Shown here piece by piece: positions 23,852 through 35,417 of a stretch of DNA of 64,000 nt. The DNA lies in the NCBI RefSeq assembly GCF_009727055.1, contig NC_052350.1, positions 36,137,613 through 36,201,612 of the forward strand, read 5' to 3'. This DNA is from Benincasa hispida (taxonomy: Eukaryota; Streptophyta; Magnoliopsida; Cucurbitales; Cucurbitaceae). The position numbers were made by a program, and so were the translations under genes. The notes under the pieces were generated by a model. It saw only the letters and a program-made list of their open reading frames with translations, made no database searches and was not told where the DNA came from. Each line of letters begins with the position of its first letter. Position 1 is the stretch's first letter.

Positions 23852-25434
23852 AATCTGTTACTGGTAAGTTGGTTGTGTTAAGAATTTGCTTGTTTACTTG
23901 ATTTGTAGCCTGCATTCTTCCTTGTTCCCTTTGGTTTTAGAATTCTAGTTGTGAGTTTGTGTCTTTGCTGATGAGTTAACATAGTTGGTCGAGATTTGTG
24001 AATGGGTTGAGAAGAATGGAGATTTCTTGTCTATTTTTTAGGTAATAGCAGAGAGACCCTCATAACCATTGGGAAATTTTGGTGGCCATTGTCCAACTGA
24101 TTTCGAATAGCTATTGGGAATTCAAGTTGATTATGTTTTGCCTCTTCCTTGGTAACAATGAAGCTTCATAGGGTCTCTTTGTTCAGGTTTTTTCCCCTTC
24201 CTTTCAATAGAGAAAGAAAGGAAAGTTTGTTGGGTCGTGTTTCAAAATTGACCTGCATTTCCATACTAGAAGGACCATTGTAGTCCTTTGGATAATTGAA
24301 GTTCTGGATGCTATTCAATTCAAAGAGATTTAGGGTGTGTTTGGTTTAATTTTTAAGTGTTTAATTATGAAAATAAGTCATTTTAGAAAAAATTCAAATG
24401 TATGAGAACCACTCAAAATAACATTTGGAACACTTTTAAAGTGTATTTTAACCCTTTTCATCAAAAGGGTTTAAATAAAAATGAATTTTTTGAAAAATAG
24501 TTTTCTCTCGTCAATCCTAATAAGCCTTGAGACTCGAAGAACATGAGCAATGTGTTTTTAGCCATCTTGATTTGTATAATTTATCTGAAAATTCTTACCT
24601 TCTTCTTTTGGTTAGGAAGAAATCAAAATAATCCACAAGTCCAATTTAGAGTAGATTTTGTACTCTTTTGGCTAACTAGTGAACAGTACCTTACGTCCTG
24701 TGTTTATGCATTATTACAGGTTAAAGACAAAAAAAAAAAAAAAAAGGAAAAAAAAGGTGTCAGGACAGTGCTGTGTAGCCTTACTTCTTGCTAAGGAAGA
24801 AGAAAAAGAAAAAGTTTTGTGTGGGAATACGGTTATGAAGAGGCGCCAAAGTGCCCACAGCCTGTAAGCCCACTTTCATCCAGACTGCAGAATTGCCCGT
24901 CCAGAAAAAGCTTTGGACAAAACAAATTTTTTTTTTAAAGGGAAAAGAATAGTTCGGGAAAGAGATACAAGTGAAGCAGAATGCAAGGTACTCTTGTCGA
25001 AAGTTGTATTTTAATTTTAATTTCTTCCACTTTTTGTTCCCTGTATTTTGATAATGTAACAATAGAAATACTGGCAGAAGAACTGAAACAAAAAAATAGA
25101 ATCATTCTCCTGTCATTTCTATGGTTTTTTTTTTTTTTTTCTTGTAAATATGTAATATCATGGAAGGAATTGAAGAATAGAATGGATTATTGGTTACTGG
25201 AAAATATGAAGGTTGTCATGATTCTATGCTCTTTCGTTTTTGGCCTCTTTTTGCGCTTGAAACAGGTGCTTAGTTTTTCTTTACTCTTCTTAATCATTGT
25301 GATTTTTAGCTTTTTTTTTCTTTTTTTTTTTTTTTTTCTTTTCCTTTTCCCTAATGTTTTTATGAGGATGGAGCTACAAGGAAAATGCTTCACTCGCTGT
25401 TTTAATAAGTTTAGAGTTCGGAAAGCCAAAGTTT
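23852..25434 (+). other. 3' region of the GT14 gene and intergenic DNA
   Basis: Contains a possible 3' UTR intron donor (GGTAAGTT near 23863) and acceptor (TTATTACAGG near 24719), a MITE (24330-24530), poly(A) and poly(T) runs (about 24729-24757, 25126-25140, 25310-25340). Lysine- or phenylalanine-rich open frames here come from these runs and are not believed. Confidence 0.5.
24330..24530 (+). mobile_element. MITE-like repeat, copy 1
   Basis: Begins AGGGTGTGTTTGG and contains AATAAGTCATTTTAGAAA, AAGTGTATTTTAA and CATCAAAAGG. The same words occur in the same order on the opposite strand at 33415-33557, defining a dispersed short repeat of the kind common near plant genes. The right end is not sharply defined. 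Confidence 0.6.
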
Positions 25435-25750
25435 GTATAATCTGAATTGTACGGAGGAATAGGTTATAGAAATTTGAGTTTATGTAACATGTATATAGTT
25501 TGATATATAGGTATTACTATTTTGTATAAAAGGTGAGTTTCTTTGACTTGAGTTTATATAACAATGTTTGTCTAGTACGATTAACATTTAAAAAACTTGA
25601 AACTTGTATTTTGAGATAAACAAACCACATCCTGGATATAGTTAAGCGTCTTAATCATGACTTACACAAATGTAATTCATGAGACCAACTATCCTATAAT
25701 TATATTGGGACTAACAGGCAAAGGCTTCAATTGAGAAGTCACTGGTCTGA
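25435..25750. repeat. Segment duplicated at 32150-33600, uninterrupted copy
   Basis: Matches in order: GAATTGTACGGAGGAATA, GAGTTTATGTAACATGTAT, TATAAAAGGTGAGTTTC, AAACAAACCACATCCT, CAGGCAAAGGCTTCA. The other copy is at 32150-32310 plus 33345-33600 and is split by about 1 kb that includes mitochondrial DNA. No coding function is apparent. Confidence 0.75.
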
Positions 25751-26984
25751 TGGCCTTAGAATAATTTCTGTGTTGATTTGCTTAGCTAATGTTTTTTATT
25801 TTCTTCCTTTTGTTTGCAACTAAATGTCTTTCCTTGATGCCCAGTCTAAGCTGAATCACCAAGTTGAGTACATCATATGGTCCATGGAGAATGCAGGATT
25901 ACAGTCATAAAGTAACAATAAAAGTTTCAAATAATTTAAGACCTGCTTGGGATGGTTTTCTGAATGCTTAAGAACACTAATTTTCACGAATCTTGATGAT
26001 TTGAGGAAGACTGCATTCTCTGTTATTTGAATCATGAGTAGGGTGAATTCTTAATAATAATATGAGTGAGTAGAAAGAGAACTCTTCTGGAAATCTTGCA
26101 CTCAATTAGTTTTGAAATCTTGAACAATATTCTTTCAGAACCTTAATCTTTGTGGTCTAGTTGGATCGTAAGTTTGATGGATAGTGTAGCTGATATGTTC
26201 TTGTTTCTGACTCCTTGAGTTTGATCTTAACTGCATGGGACTTTCTTTTAGATCTATTTTGTTGACAAGAACAGGATACATCTCTGAAATTTGATTCCAC
26301 CAAACACATTGTGTTCTCTATGGCTTTAGAATTCACTGCTAAATAAAGTCGAATTCTGAATTGAAGATTTACCTTCCAAATTCTGCTGCTGCTACCAAAT
26401 GATTATTACTTTTTAATTTTATCTATTGTTTAAATGTCTACAGTGTCTGTAGATTATTGGAAGTTGAACCATTATTTTGGGTCATGGTGGGTAAATTAGT
26501 TGAACCATCATTAGTTAGTGAATTTTTAGTTGAACTGTCATTAATGCTAGTTATTTGTTTCGTGCAAAAAGAAGTTATGGAAAATACTGTCGATGTTTTA
26601 TTACCCATAGTCTGATTAATGTATACAAAGGTAAGCTTTTATGAAGCCTCAGGTTCTCAATTGGCAACCTGGTAAGCCAGTCCCAACCAAGTTAAACAGT
26701 AAGTACATCAGGGTTAATAGTAAGTACATGCATAAAATGTAAATACAAGAACAGTGATTACATCAAATCCTCCTGCTAACTAGTCTCGACTCAAGTTGAC
26801 TTTTAGTAGCTCATGAGAACTTTTGAAGAGGCTTCATCTTTCTTTTTTTTCACTGATGAATGAGATAAAGGAAAACTTCAGAACCAAGAGGAGCATTCAT
26901 CTGTTTCTCCTCCTACTAACTAGTCTTGGGTCGAGAGTCGAGTTTTAAGTAGCTTATGAGAAATTTGAGGAGAATATTCATGTG
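25751..26984. other. Intergenic DNA, no gene seen
   Basis: Moderately AT-rich unique-looking sequence. Two of three copies of a diverged repeat start near 26765 and 26910 (see 26760-27265). No frame carries a recognisable domain. Confidence 0.5.
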
Positions 26985-27265
26985 TGTTAGAAATCAAGGT
27001 AATATAGACTACCTTTGTCCCACATTGGTCATCCCATTCTAATCGATATGGGACAAAGGTAGCTCACATAAGTTAGAATGGGATGACCAATGTGATATTT
27101 AAGTGGCTTGACTCTCTCATCTCAATAGCTGGCTTTTGGTGTCTCTTTGAGGTGCTTCCTAAAACTGTTAATCCTCCTACTATCTAGTCTCGACTTGAGT
27201 CAAGTTTTTAGTAGCTTATGAGATTTGAGTTAGGTTTTAAGTAGCTTATGAGATTTTTTGAGGAG
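26760..27265. repeat. Three diverged copies of a 70-bp repeat
   Basis: Each copy has TCCTCCT(G/A)CTA followed by CTAGTCT, a GAGTC(A/G)AGTT word, TTTTAGTAGCT or TTTAAGTAGCTTATGAGA and GAGGA. Copies begin near 26767, 26908 and 27170. An interleaved inverted repeat lies between copies two and three. Confidence 0.6.
27009..27092. repeat. Interleaved inverted repeat (A-B-A'-B')
   Basis: A (27009-27022) pairs perfectly with A' (27049-27062, 14 bp) and B (27023-27042) pairs perfectly with B' (27073-27092, 20 bp), with the pairs interleaved. TGTTAGAAATCAAGG at 26985 just upstream may be the start of a small LTR or TRIM-like element. Confidence 0.85.
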
Positions 27266-29594
27266 GATCTAAATGTTATCTTTAGATTTTGGCAAAAATA
27301 TAGCATTTGTCCCGATCTTTTCTTCCGTTCAAACTGATTGTAATTTATATACATTAGAAGATGAAAGATAACTAAATCGTTAATGTCCAGAAACGTCCTG
27401 CTAGGTTTTTTGACCAAAGATAAGCAAATAGAATCATTGACCCACATGATCTTAAATCTTGAATTCAATTTGCTAGGTTTTTTGTAGACTGCCAATTATT
27501 TTAGCCCAAACATGTAAGCTTCTTACATGTTACTAATAAACATGAACTAAATTTCCTTTATAGTAAGATCCCCAAATAAATTATCTAAGTTTTAAGATAA
27601 TGAAATAGATATTCCCCCTTAATTTTATTGTTAAATATAAACTCCATTTGGTGTTATTCTCCCACGTGAAGAACAATTAAAATTTAAATGATTTTCTTGT
27701 TTGTTCTATACTTACCCTAACAAATCTAAATCATTAAACACTATTTTAAGAACATATCATTGTCTTGTTCTATGTTTACCTTCAATCTCACTCCATCCTA
27801 TCTAAGGATGAAAATATCTGTTAATATATTGATACATCCGTAAATTGAAGGATTGGATATCGATATTAAATATCTATGAATATCTCCGATATCGATATCG
27901 ATATAGTTAGACATAAAAATATCTTTTATTTTGTCTAATATGAATATGACTACTAATAACAATATCCATACCTTAATTTTGGAGTAAAAAACTTAATTAT
28001 TAATCTAAATAAATTTTGAAAATTTGGTGAATTATAGAAATATTCGTTGATATCAATATTTTATCGATATATCCGTAAAATTGAAATCTCGATATCGATA
28101 TCAACATCAATATTTTAATGTTTGATCTTAACGAATAAAAACCCAATAATCTTTATTATTATTATTATTTTAATATATCATAGCCTGTTTTATGTTTATC
28201 TTGATCTCCCTCCATCCCAACAAACCCAAATCAACAATTCCCATTTTATAATATATCATTTGTCTTATTCTTTGCTTATCTTTAATTTCTTTCCATCTTC
28301 CCAAACCTAAATCAATTACCCTATTTTCTTTTAATATCTTTCATCTTCTTATTTTATTCCCACCTCCGTCTCTTATAGAAAAAGGATTTACATAAAAAAA
28401 AAAAATGTTGTAACAGTTTTTTTTAAAATTTTTTTTTAATGTTTGAATAATGTTTTGGTGTTGAACATGTCTGATATGCAATTTTGATTATGTCTTATGC
28501 TTTCAGATTTACTAAATCAAATAAATTCATTTTAGAAACACAACGTTTGGATATTTTTAGCGTATTTAGATTTTGAATCTTAAATATCAAGATTGTTAAC
28601 GGAATCTATTAAGCTGAATCCATATGGAGCCGGCAAAAAATTCCTTGTAACGCTCTAAGAGGGTAGTGAGGCTTAGATTTTATATTAGAAAAAAATTAGA
28701 ATTTTGATAAATGTAATAGTTCATGCTACAAACTCATTTTATTTTTTAAAAATTAAAATATTTATAACATAATATATTATAAATTGTATGATATTTGAAA
28801 ATAATAGTAATTAGAACTATTTTTAGAGTTTAGAAATATAATATCAAACAAATTTTAAACAATAGTTTAAATTAAGATTTAATTTTGAAATTTGGTACAA
28901 AACACATTAATAAACAGTCATGAAATACCATCTAGTTTTTCACTTAATCCTTTGTTTTTAAATGTATGTTTTCAAATCACAAATGAAACACCCTTAACTT
29001 TCATGTTTATTCTATTTTTATCCCTTTAACCTCCAAACACTATATTTTAGTTTTTGAACTTTGCATAAAAACTAACCCAATCATTCATTGGACTAATTTA
29101 TTTACTGACTTATTTAATAAAAACAATAGCGACAAAACCACTAACAGGTGTCGTTATAATGAGGTTGTTCTTAATAATTGTCGAAGACAAGTTTGTAATA
29201 TCATATTCCTAAAAAAAGAGTGAACCATAGATCTCTTAATATTCAGGACATACTCATTCGAGTTGAACTTAATCTCATTTTTAATGACTTTTAATCTTTT
29301 AGAACTTTTATGTTTGTAGCTTCAGATTGATATCAAACTAACTCGAACATTTTTGAGCAAGAAATGACATCTGTTATGATGAGTCTTAGGTGGTTAAAAT
29401 AATTTAGACCTTTTGTACTCTCTTTTTGTAATCTGAACTTGATTTAAAGTATTTGAATTCAATTTTAAAGATATTTTTGGATAAGAACTTTGAAGTAGTA
29501 ATAACTACTTAGTACATGTGTAAAATAAATTATTTTGCCCTCTAATAATTTATTGACTTTACCACATTTCTTGTTTATTTATCTAGATATGTAT
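27100..29594. other. Intergenic DNA with GATATC-rich block
   Basis: Between about 27830 and 28110 the words GATATCGATATC, CGATATATCCGTAAA and AATATC recur in both orientations, giving a degenerate palindromic block. A short ATT microsatellite lies at about 28138-28152. No gene is supported. Confidence 0.55.
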
Positions 29595-30284
29595 AGGAAA
29601 TTATTAGAACTAGCCCCAAAAATTGACATCTTTTAAAACTAACACCCTTTTAGAAAATTCGTTGAAATAGTTTTTCTCGGTCCATCTCGATCAAGATCGA
29701 CCATATCGAGATTTAAATAAAAAAAATTCACTTTTTTATCCTATTGAATGTTTTGGGTTTTCATGGTGAAATCTATATCTAGGCTTTCTTGGTGAAATCT
29801 TGCTCAGATTAGCACTGAAATTCTATTTATTTCTCATATCTTACTTAATTGATTGCAAAATTTGATCTTTCCCAACATTTAACCATGATAGTGCACTCAC
29901 ATGAGATCCATTTGGATAATTGCTAAATCCATTTGAAAATTTGTAAATTCAGATAATTGTGAAATAAAATTGGGCAAAATATTTGAAAAACTACGCAAGA
30001 TTTGATATAAGATTTGGTAAAGATAACGAAATTTAGAGAAAATTTGAAAAAGATATAAGATTTGGTATAAGATCAATAAATATTACATAATATCTTGAAA
30101 CAATTAGTAAGAATATCAATGTAATCTTCATGAGATTTCACCGAAGAAGCCCACAATGGATAATATGAAAAAGTTAATTTTTTATTCAAATCTTGAAGAT
30201 CGACTGAGAAAAACTATTTCAACGAATTTTCTAAAAGGGTGCTAATTTTGAAAATATTCAAAGATTATTTCCGAAAATTTTCTA
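29595..30284. mobile_element. MULE-like MITE with long terminal inverted repeats
   Basis: About 690 bp. The left arm contains CACCCTTTTAGAAAATTCG then TTGAAATAGTTTTTCTC (about 29645-29685); the right arm holds their reverse complements (about 30205-30240). Flanking ATATGTAT at 29587-29594 and 30285-30292 forms an 8-bp direct repeat, fitting Mutator-type 8-9 bp duplications. No transposase is encoded. Confidence 0.75.
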
Positions 30285-30292
30285 ATATGTAT

Positions 30293-32149
30293 CAACATCG
30301 ACAAGTTTTAATTGAAACCATATGTAGTAGTTTGAGTTTCAACTTTCAAAATATGCATAGGTTTTGTTCAACCATAACAAAAAAAAATATTAGGTTAATA
30401 TAATATCATTTTTGTTCTTGGATTTTGATAATTTCAATTTTAGTTCATATATTTACAAAGGTTTAAATTTAGTCTTTCGTATTCCAAATTAAATATTAAA
30501 GCTAATAATCATCATAGTTTCAAGTCAATTTTGCTATGACTTGGCAAATTAATAATAATATTTTCATTAAAAAAACCATGTTTTTAAAATTTATAGAAAC
30601 AAAAACAACTTTTTATATAAAATTTGGAAACTAATACGAAATATTTGAAAGTCAAAAACTTAAATCGAAGCTTAAGAACATGTTTAATGTAACATTGAAC
30701 TAAATTAATTAGATAATAATAATATATTTGTCAAATCCATAATGTGGAGGCTCAATCATAAGAGGGTAAAAAAAGCCAAAATTATAGGAAGTATGACTAA
30801 ATTTTCCACATTGTTTTTGAAATACTCAATAAACTTTAAAAAATTTCGTTAATACCTTTAAATTTTGAAACATAGTTCAAAAATACATTTGCTGTTATTT
30901 TTTTTATAATGAAAACAATTAATACTTTGTTTCAAAAATTTTATTAATAGTCTTTCAAAACCATGTTAAAAAAAAATCTCATATCATTAGTTTACGACAA
31001 AAAACCATTAAGTATCTCATTTTATAAATGTTATTAAATTTTCAAAAATTGCATTATTAATACCCTTAACATTAAAAAAATTAAAAATATTCTTATGTTA
31101 GTATATAAAAGAAAACGATTTATCTGCACTTCATTACCTTTAATGACCTTGCCATTAGTTTTAGAGATTAGAAATAAAAGAAGAGGAATAAGAAGTATCA
31201 AAGAAGAGATAAAAAAAAAGGAAAAAAAAAAAAAAGTAATGAACTGGTTTATGAAGTGTAGATACACAGATTCCACCCATATACTAATTAACAGTAAGAA
31301 AATTTTATTTTATCCCTTATAAGATTTAGGGTATTAATTCAAATATTTAAAATTTATGATATTTTGAGATGACTTTACTAACGTTTTTCGTCGACATACT
31401 AAAGACAATGAAATCCTTAAAACATTTTTAAGAGTTCAAGGGTTTAATGAAAATTGAAGTTTCAAAGGTATTCAACCAAAACTAATGATAAGAAACTTTT
31501 TAAAAATACTTTGTTTAAAAAAATTATCAAAATTTTTGAAATTTCAAAGATATTTTTGGAACAAAATTCAAAATTTATAAATATTTTTTATAATTTAGAT
31601 TTAAAAAGACATGTTGAATTTGGAAGATCCGTGTAATAAGGAGAGTGAGTTTTTTAATATAAGGACACCCCATTGAAGTTGTATTACACATCACATTATT
31701 TGAAGAAACAGCCGAATTAATTGACCAAGTACAAGAGGCAATGTATTTAAAGCAAAAAAATAAAATACCAAAGTGGAGCTGTCGCATTGACCACAATAAT
31801 ATAAATAACAAAAATAATAATAAGAATAATAATAAATGTGCAGATAATTTTATAAAATTTTCAAAAAGGTCCTAAAGCATTTAAATTTCAGGATTTTACT
31901 AGTTAAATACATATATTTTCCGCCAAGGGGTTAAAAATTTTAATTTATGATAATGGTTACGAAGCTTATTATATGATATTATATATTTTGCATTAATGAA
32001 GATATTTGTCTTACTTATTTATGAATGATTATTCTATTTTTTAACTAAGGTAGAATTTTTGTTGCAGTATAAAGATTTCACGTCAAATGTTTGAACTGAA
32101 CAAATAAATAGATATATAATAATTATATTGTCAAATTCTTCTAGGAAGA
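30293..32149. other. AT-rich intergenic DNA, no gene seen
   Basis: Low-complexity sequence with poly(A) runs. The open frames at 31034-31322 on both strands derive from an A-rich block and lack any recognisable domain. Confidence 0.6.
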
Positions 32150-32449
32150 GAATTTGTATTATCTAAATTGTACAAAGGAATATGTAACGATAAAAACTTG
32201 AGTTTGTGTAACATGTATTTGGTTTGCAATTTAATTGTAACATGCAATGATTACTATATGGTATAAAAGGTGAGTTTCGTATACTTGAGTTTGTATAGTA
32301 TTGTTTTACGATGAATGTTGATGCTAAAATTCAAACGTGGGAAAATTTCTCTGACTGTCATGTGTCAACAATCGTAAATTTGTAATTCAGAAAAAAAACG
32401 GGACCTACATGATAGAAAAATCTACACACTTGTGAGATGCTTGTCACAA

Positions 32450-32975
32450 GGACTCTGATACTTTACGCAACTTCAGCCAGATAAAGCAACTATAAAAGCT
32501 ATGTCTATCAATCAAGTAGGTGATTTTGGATTAGCTCCTGGGATTTCGGGTTGTTTTACTCTCTCTTTCAAAAAATAGACTTTTCTACCATTTTTGTTTG
32601 TGCTAGTGCCCCTAGAAATTCTTGGATTTCTTGCAATATGAGATTTAATGCCATAACTCTTATTTGTATTTTACTTCTTAATGGTGTTGTTGGGAAATTT
32701 GCATAGATAGGATCACATACTTTGTCACCCGATACTAGAGAGGGTCCCACTCTAGTATCCGCTTCGATTCATGCAACTACTATGGTAACAGTTGGCGTTT
32801 TCATGATAGAAAGGTGCTCTCCTTTATTTGAATATCCACCAACGACTTTGATCATTATTACTTCTGTAGGAGCTACGACGTCATTCCTTGTGGCAACCAC
32901 GGAAATATTACAAGATAATATAAAGAGGGTCCTAGCTTATTCAACTTGCAGTCAATTAGGCTATCTAAGTATATA
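32450..32975 (+). pseudogene. nad5: Mitochondrial nad5 fragment in nuclear DNA (NUMT)
   Basis: Encodes a piece of NADH dehydrogenase subunit 5, the proton-pumping antiporter-like subunit of respiratory complex I. Recognisable parts include [15 protein letters not shown] (about 32519-32565), a segment with SAPRNSWIS, and from about 32722 [44 protein letters not shown] and [10 protein letters not shown]. The piece is about 170 codons of the roughly 670 in the full protein, has at least one frameshift near 32570 and an in-frame TAG near 32706, and ends abruptly after SQLGY. It sits in nuclear-type repeats, so it is a transferred, non-functional copy. Sequence from 32976 to about 33345 may be part of the same organellar insertion, but I do not recognise it. 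Confidence 0.88.
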
Positions 32976-33414
32976 GGTGCAACAAGCTTAGAGTTTTAGT
33001 AACATATAATAGTTTTACTTCGAACTTTCATGAATTATTTACTTCCAATGGAACTTTCATGACCTAGGTCTATCTCTCAGGGTTTCAGAGTTACATTAGG
33101 ATCATCTTTTCCTCCTTTGAGCTAGCTTATATGAAGGGCACTCTACGATATTTTACTAGTGTCTGGCTTGGCCACATACTCGTATTGGGCCAAGACCTAA
33201 GCTATCTTCCTTTCCTGAGCCCATTTTTGCCCTAGCTTGTCACTTTCGGCTCAAACTTTGTTGTCTTTTTAGTTTCGTCATCCTTGTCTTCTTGTAATGT
33301 CGTTTATGTCCTTTGGTCCAACACCATCCCTAAACACTATCAGTTAACAAACTTGATACTTGTATCTTAAGATAAACAAACCACATCCTAAATATAGTTA
33401 AGTTAATTAAGCTT

Positions 33415-33557
33415 CTTAGGGCCCATTTGGATTGTTTAAATAAAAATGAGTTCTTTTGATAAAAACAAATTAAAATACACTTAAAAAACTATTTTGGTAG
33501 TTACTAAACACTCCAATTTCTTTCAAAATGACTTATATTTTCAATTAAACACACCCT
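33415..33557 (-). mobile_element. MITE-like repeat, copy 2 (inverted)
   Basis: The reverse complement begins AAAGGGTGTGTTTAATTG and contains AAGTCATTTT, AAGTGTATTTTAA and ATCAAAAGAACTC, parallel to 24330-24475. Its outer edge GGGCCCATTTGGATTG is the other terminus. Confidence 0.6.
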
Positions 33558-33601
33558 TTATTCTCTAATGGGACTTTACAGGCAAAGGCTTCATAGTCAA
33601 G

Positions 33602-33703
33602 TGAGTCGTTTTTGTTAATCTAATTTGAATGTTGAATAGTTAATGGATAGCCTGAGTCGTTTTTGTTAATCTAATTTGAATGTTGAATAGTTGATGGATA
33701 GCC
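33602..33703. repeat. Tandem duplication, 51-bp unit, two copies
   Basis: 33602-33652 and 33653-33703 are nearly identical, differing by one base in GTTAATGG/GTTGATGG. Confidence 0.95.
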
Positions 33704-34714
33704 TGTCTCATCACATTACAAGTCTTCTCTCATTGCTAGTTAGAGTATAATTGTAATATTTGCTTATTATTCTTTATTTTGTAGGCTATTGTAACTTAAA
33801 TCTCGAGCATAGTGTGCATTCCATAGTGCTAAGGGTGATTTAGGGTTAATTCCAAGCTTTTGGAATTTTAATTGAGCAACCGAAACTCCAAAGATGTGAA
33901 AAGATCATATTGCCTCTACTTAGGAAGCATTGCAATGCCTACGAAGCTCGCATATAACACTTAAAAATGGTAACACAATGTCACGGTGATATCCTAATTT
34001 TTAAGAACAACAATGCAGTGCTAGGGATTTTTAGGATGGCGTTCCGTCTCGCCCACGATGTGATGTAGCGAAAAAGTATTCAAATCAAGTACATAGCTAA
34101 ACAAGGGAAATCCATCCCTAATTGAGAGAAGACGCTCCAAGAATAATGTTCTATATTGAATGGATATTAAAAAACTTCTCATTACAATCCTTAATTGGCT
34201 ATTTATAACCATATAATGAATATGAAAATAACTAATTAAGTTTAACTAATCTAAATTATCAACTAAAAAAATATTAAATCTAAGTATATCATTTAGTCTA
34301 TAATTCTCCTCACGATGTTTAGGTCAAAGTGTGAAGGGTTTGGCAATTAGGCTTCAGTTTTGGCCAATTTGCACGAGTTTTACTTGTTTTTGGCATGTAA
34401 GATAAGATATTGGCATAAGAAATGGAGTTTCCATGGAACGTTGCTTTTGAGATTCTTTGGGCACCTTATTTATGGATTTTCTGATATTTTCATAGAATAT
34501 TTGTGAGGTGTGGGTTTTCTGATTTTCCTAATTTGTTTACTTGCTTTAAAAGTGATGATTTAATTGTGAGCTTGTAAGCTTCGTCGATGCTATGTATGGA
34601 CATTATTAATTATTGTAAGGATTTCATGTCTGATTTAAGTAGCGATATGTCGAGTTTTAAAAAGTGATTTTTGACCTTTAAAAAACGTCAAGAAACACTG
34701 TTTTTGTAGTAGTG
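33704..34714. other. Intergenic DNA ending in a CACTA-type terminus
   Basis: No gene is seen. The sequence TTTTTGTAGTAGTG ending at 34714 is the reverse complement of CACTACTACAAAAA, the terminus found at 59221. Just inside lies TTTAAAAAACGTCAAG, the same subterminal word as at 59400-59440 and 50220-50240. This suggests the right end of a CACTA element of that family; its left end was not located. Confidence 0.5.
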
Positions 34715-34874
34715 TTTTTCGAGAAATATTTGGTACTAGTTAGGTTATCACCTTCTTTTACCGTACAACCTTGTTTCTACATGTCAAGAATATATTTTTC
34801 TTAAAAAGTTGTAATAGATGGCAAAACAAATTAAAGAAAGACCAATGATTAGGTGCAACAACTCGTATGCTCCC

Positions 34875-35372
34875 TGTCACGGTCATGCTTGTTCAGGACC
34901 TGTTGCCCATGGCCACATGCCCGATCCAACCCCCTTCTAGCATACTTTCATATCATATATTGTATTAGCTTAGTTAGCTTGCTTTCTTTAATTTTCATTG
35001 TAAGTGACCACTCGCCCTTTTACATATGCAAGGGTGCCAATTGGCTTTTTGTTCAGAATGCACTATATGGGGATAAGACTAATCATCACTTCCCCATACC
35101 CGGAGTAGTATTCTATAAAGCTGTTGTTGTTGCTTATTGCTTTCTAGGCTACTACAATCTTTCTTTCTTTATTCACACTCACAAAAACTACTTACGAAAA
35201 CCTTTTCTCTCAAACCCGTTTCTAAAACCGTTTTCCTTAAAACGGGGGTGGAGGTTGCGAGAGGCACTCGGTGTGCCACCGGTAGTCCGTATTCGAGTTG
35301 GCTGACTTGTTCGTGAGTGGGAACAAGTGCCGACAATCACTAAGAGAAGCTTCCGAAAGAGCGATTGTGACA
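34875..35372 (+). repeat. 5' LTR of the gypsy element
   Basis: Starts TGTCACGGTCATGCTTG and ends GCGATTGTGACA. Contains CACTATATGGGGATAA, a possible TATA region. It is shorter than the 3' LTR mainly through lost bases in homopolymers. Confidence 0.92.
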
Positions 35373-35386
35373 GTTGTATTAGAGCC
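35373..35386 (+). other. Primer binding site of the gypsy element (degenerate)
   Basis: GTTGTATTAGAGCC follows the LTR directly. It resembles the tRNA-Met site TGGTATCAGAGCC with two changes. Confidence 0.6.
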
Positions 35387-35417
35387 AAATCGCTCACAGA
35401 GGGAAAGATCAGTGATC

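Larger units (their letters stand above)
32150..33600. repeat. Second copy of the 25435-25750 segment, split by insertion
   Basis: Left part 32150-32310 and right part about 33345-33600 correspond to 25435-25580 and 25590-25750. The intervening kilobase holds nad5 sequence of mitochondrial origin. The MITE at 33415-33557 is a further insertion absent from the other copy. Confidence 0.7.

Noticed and set aside
24543..25445. Lysine- and phenylalanine-rich frames
   Set aside because: They arise from poly(A) and poly(T) runs and have no recognisable domain.
32450..32975. A functional nad5 gene
   Set aside because: Only about a quarter of the gene, with a frameshift and a stop, in nuclear repeat context.
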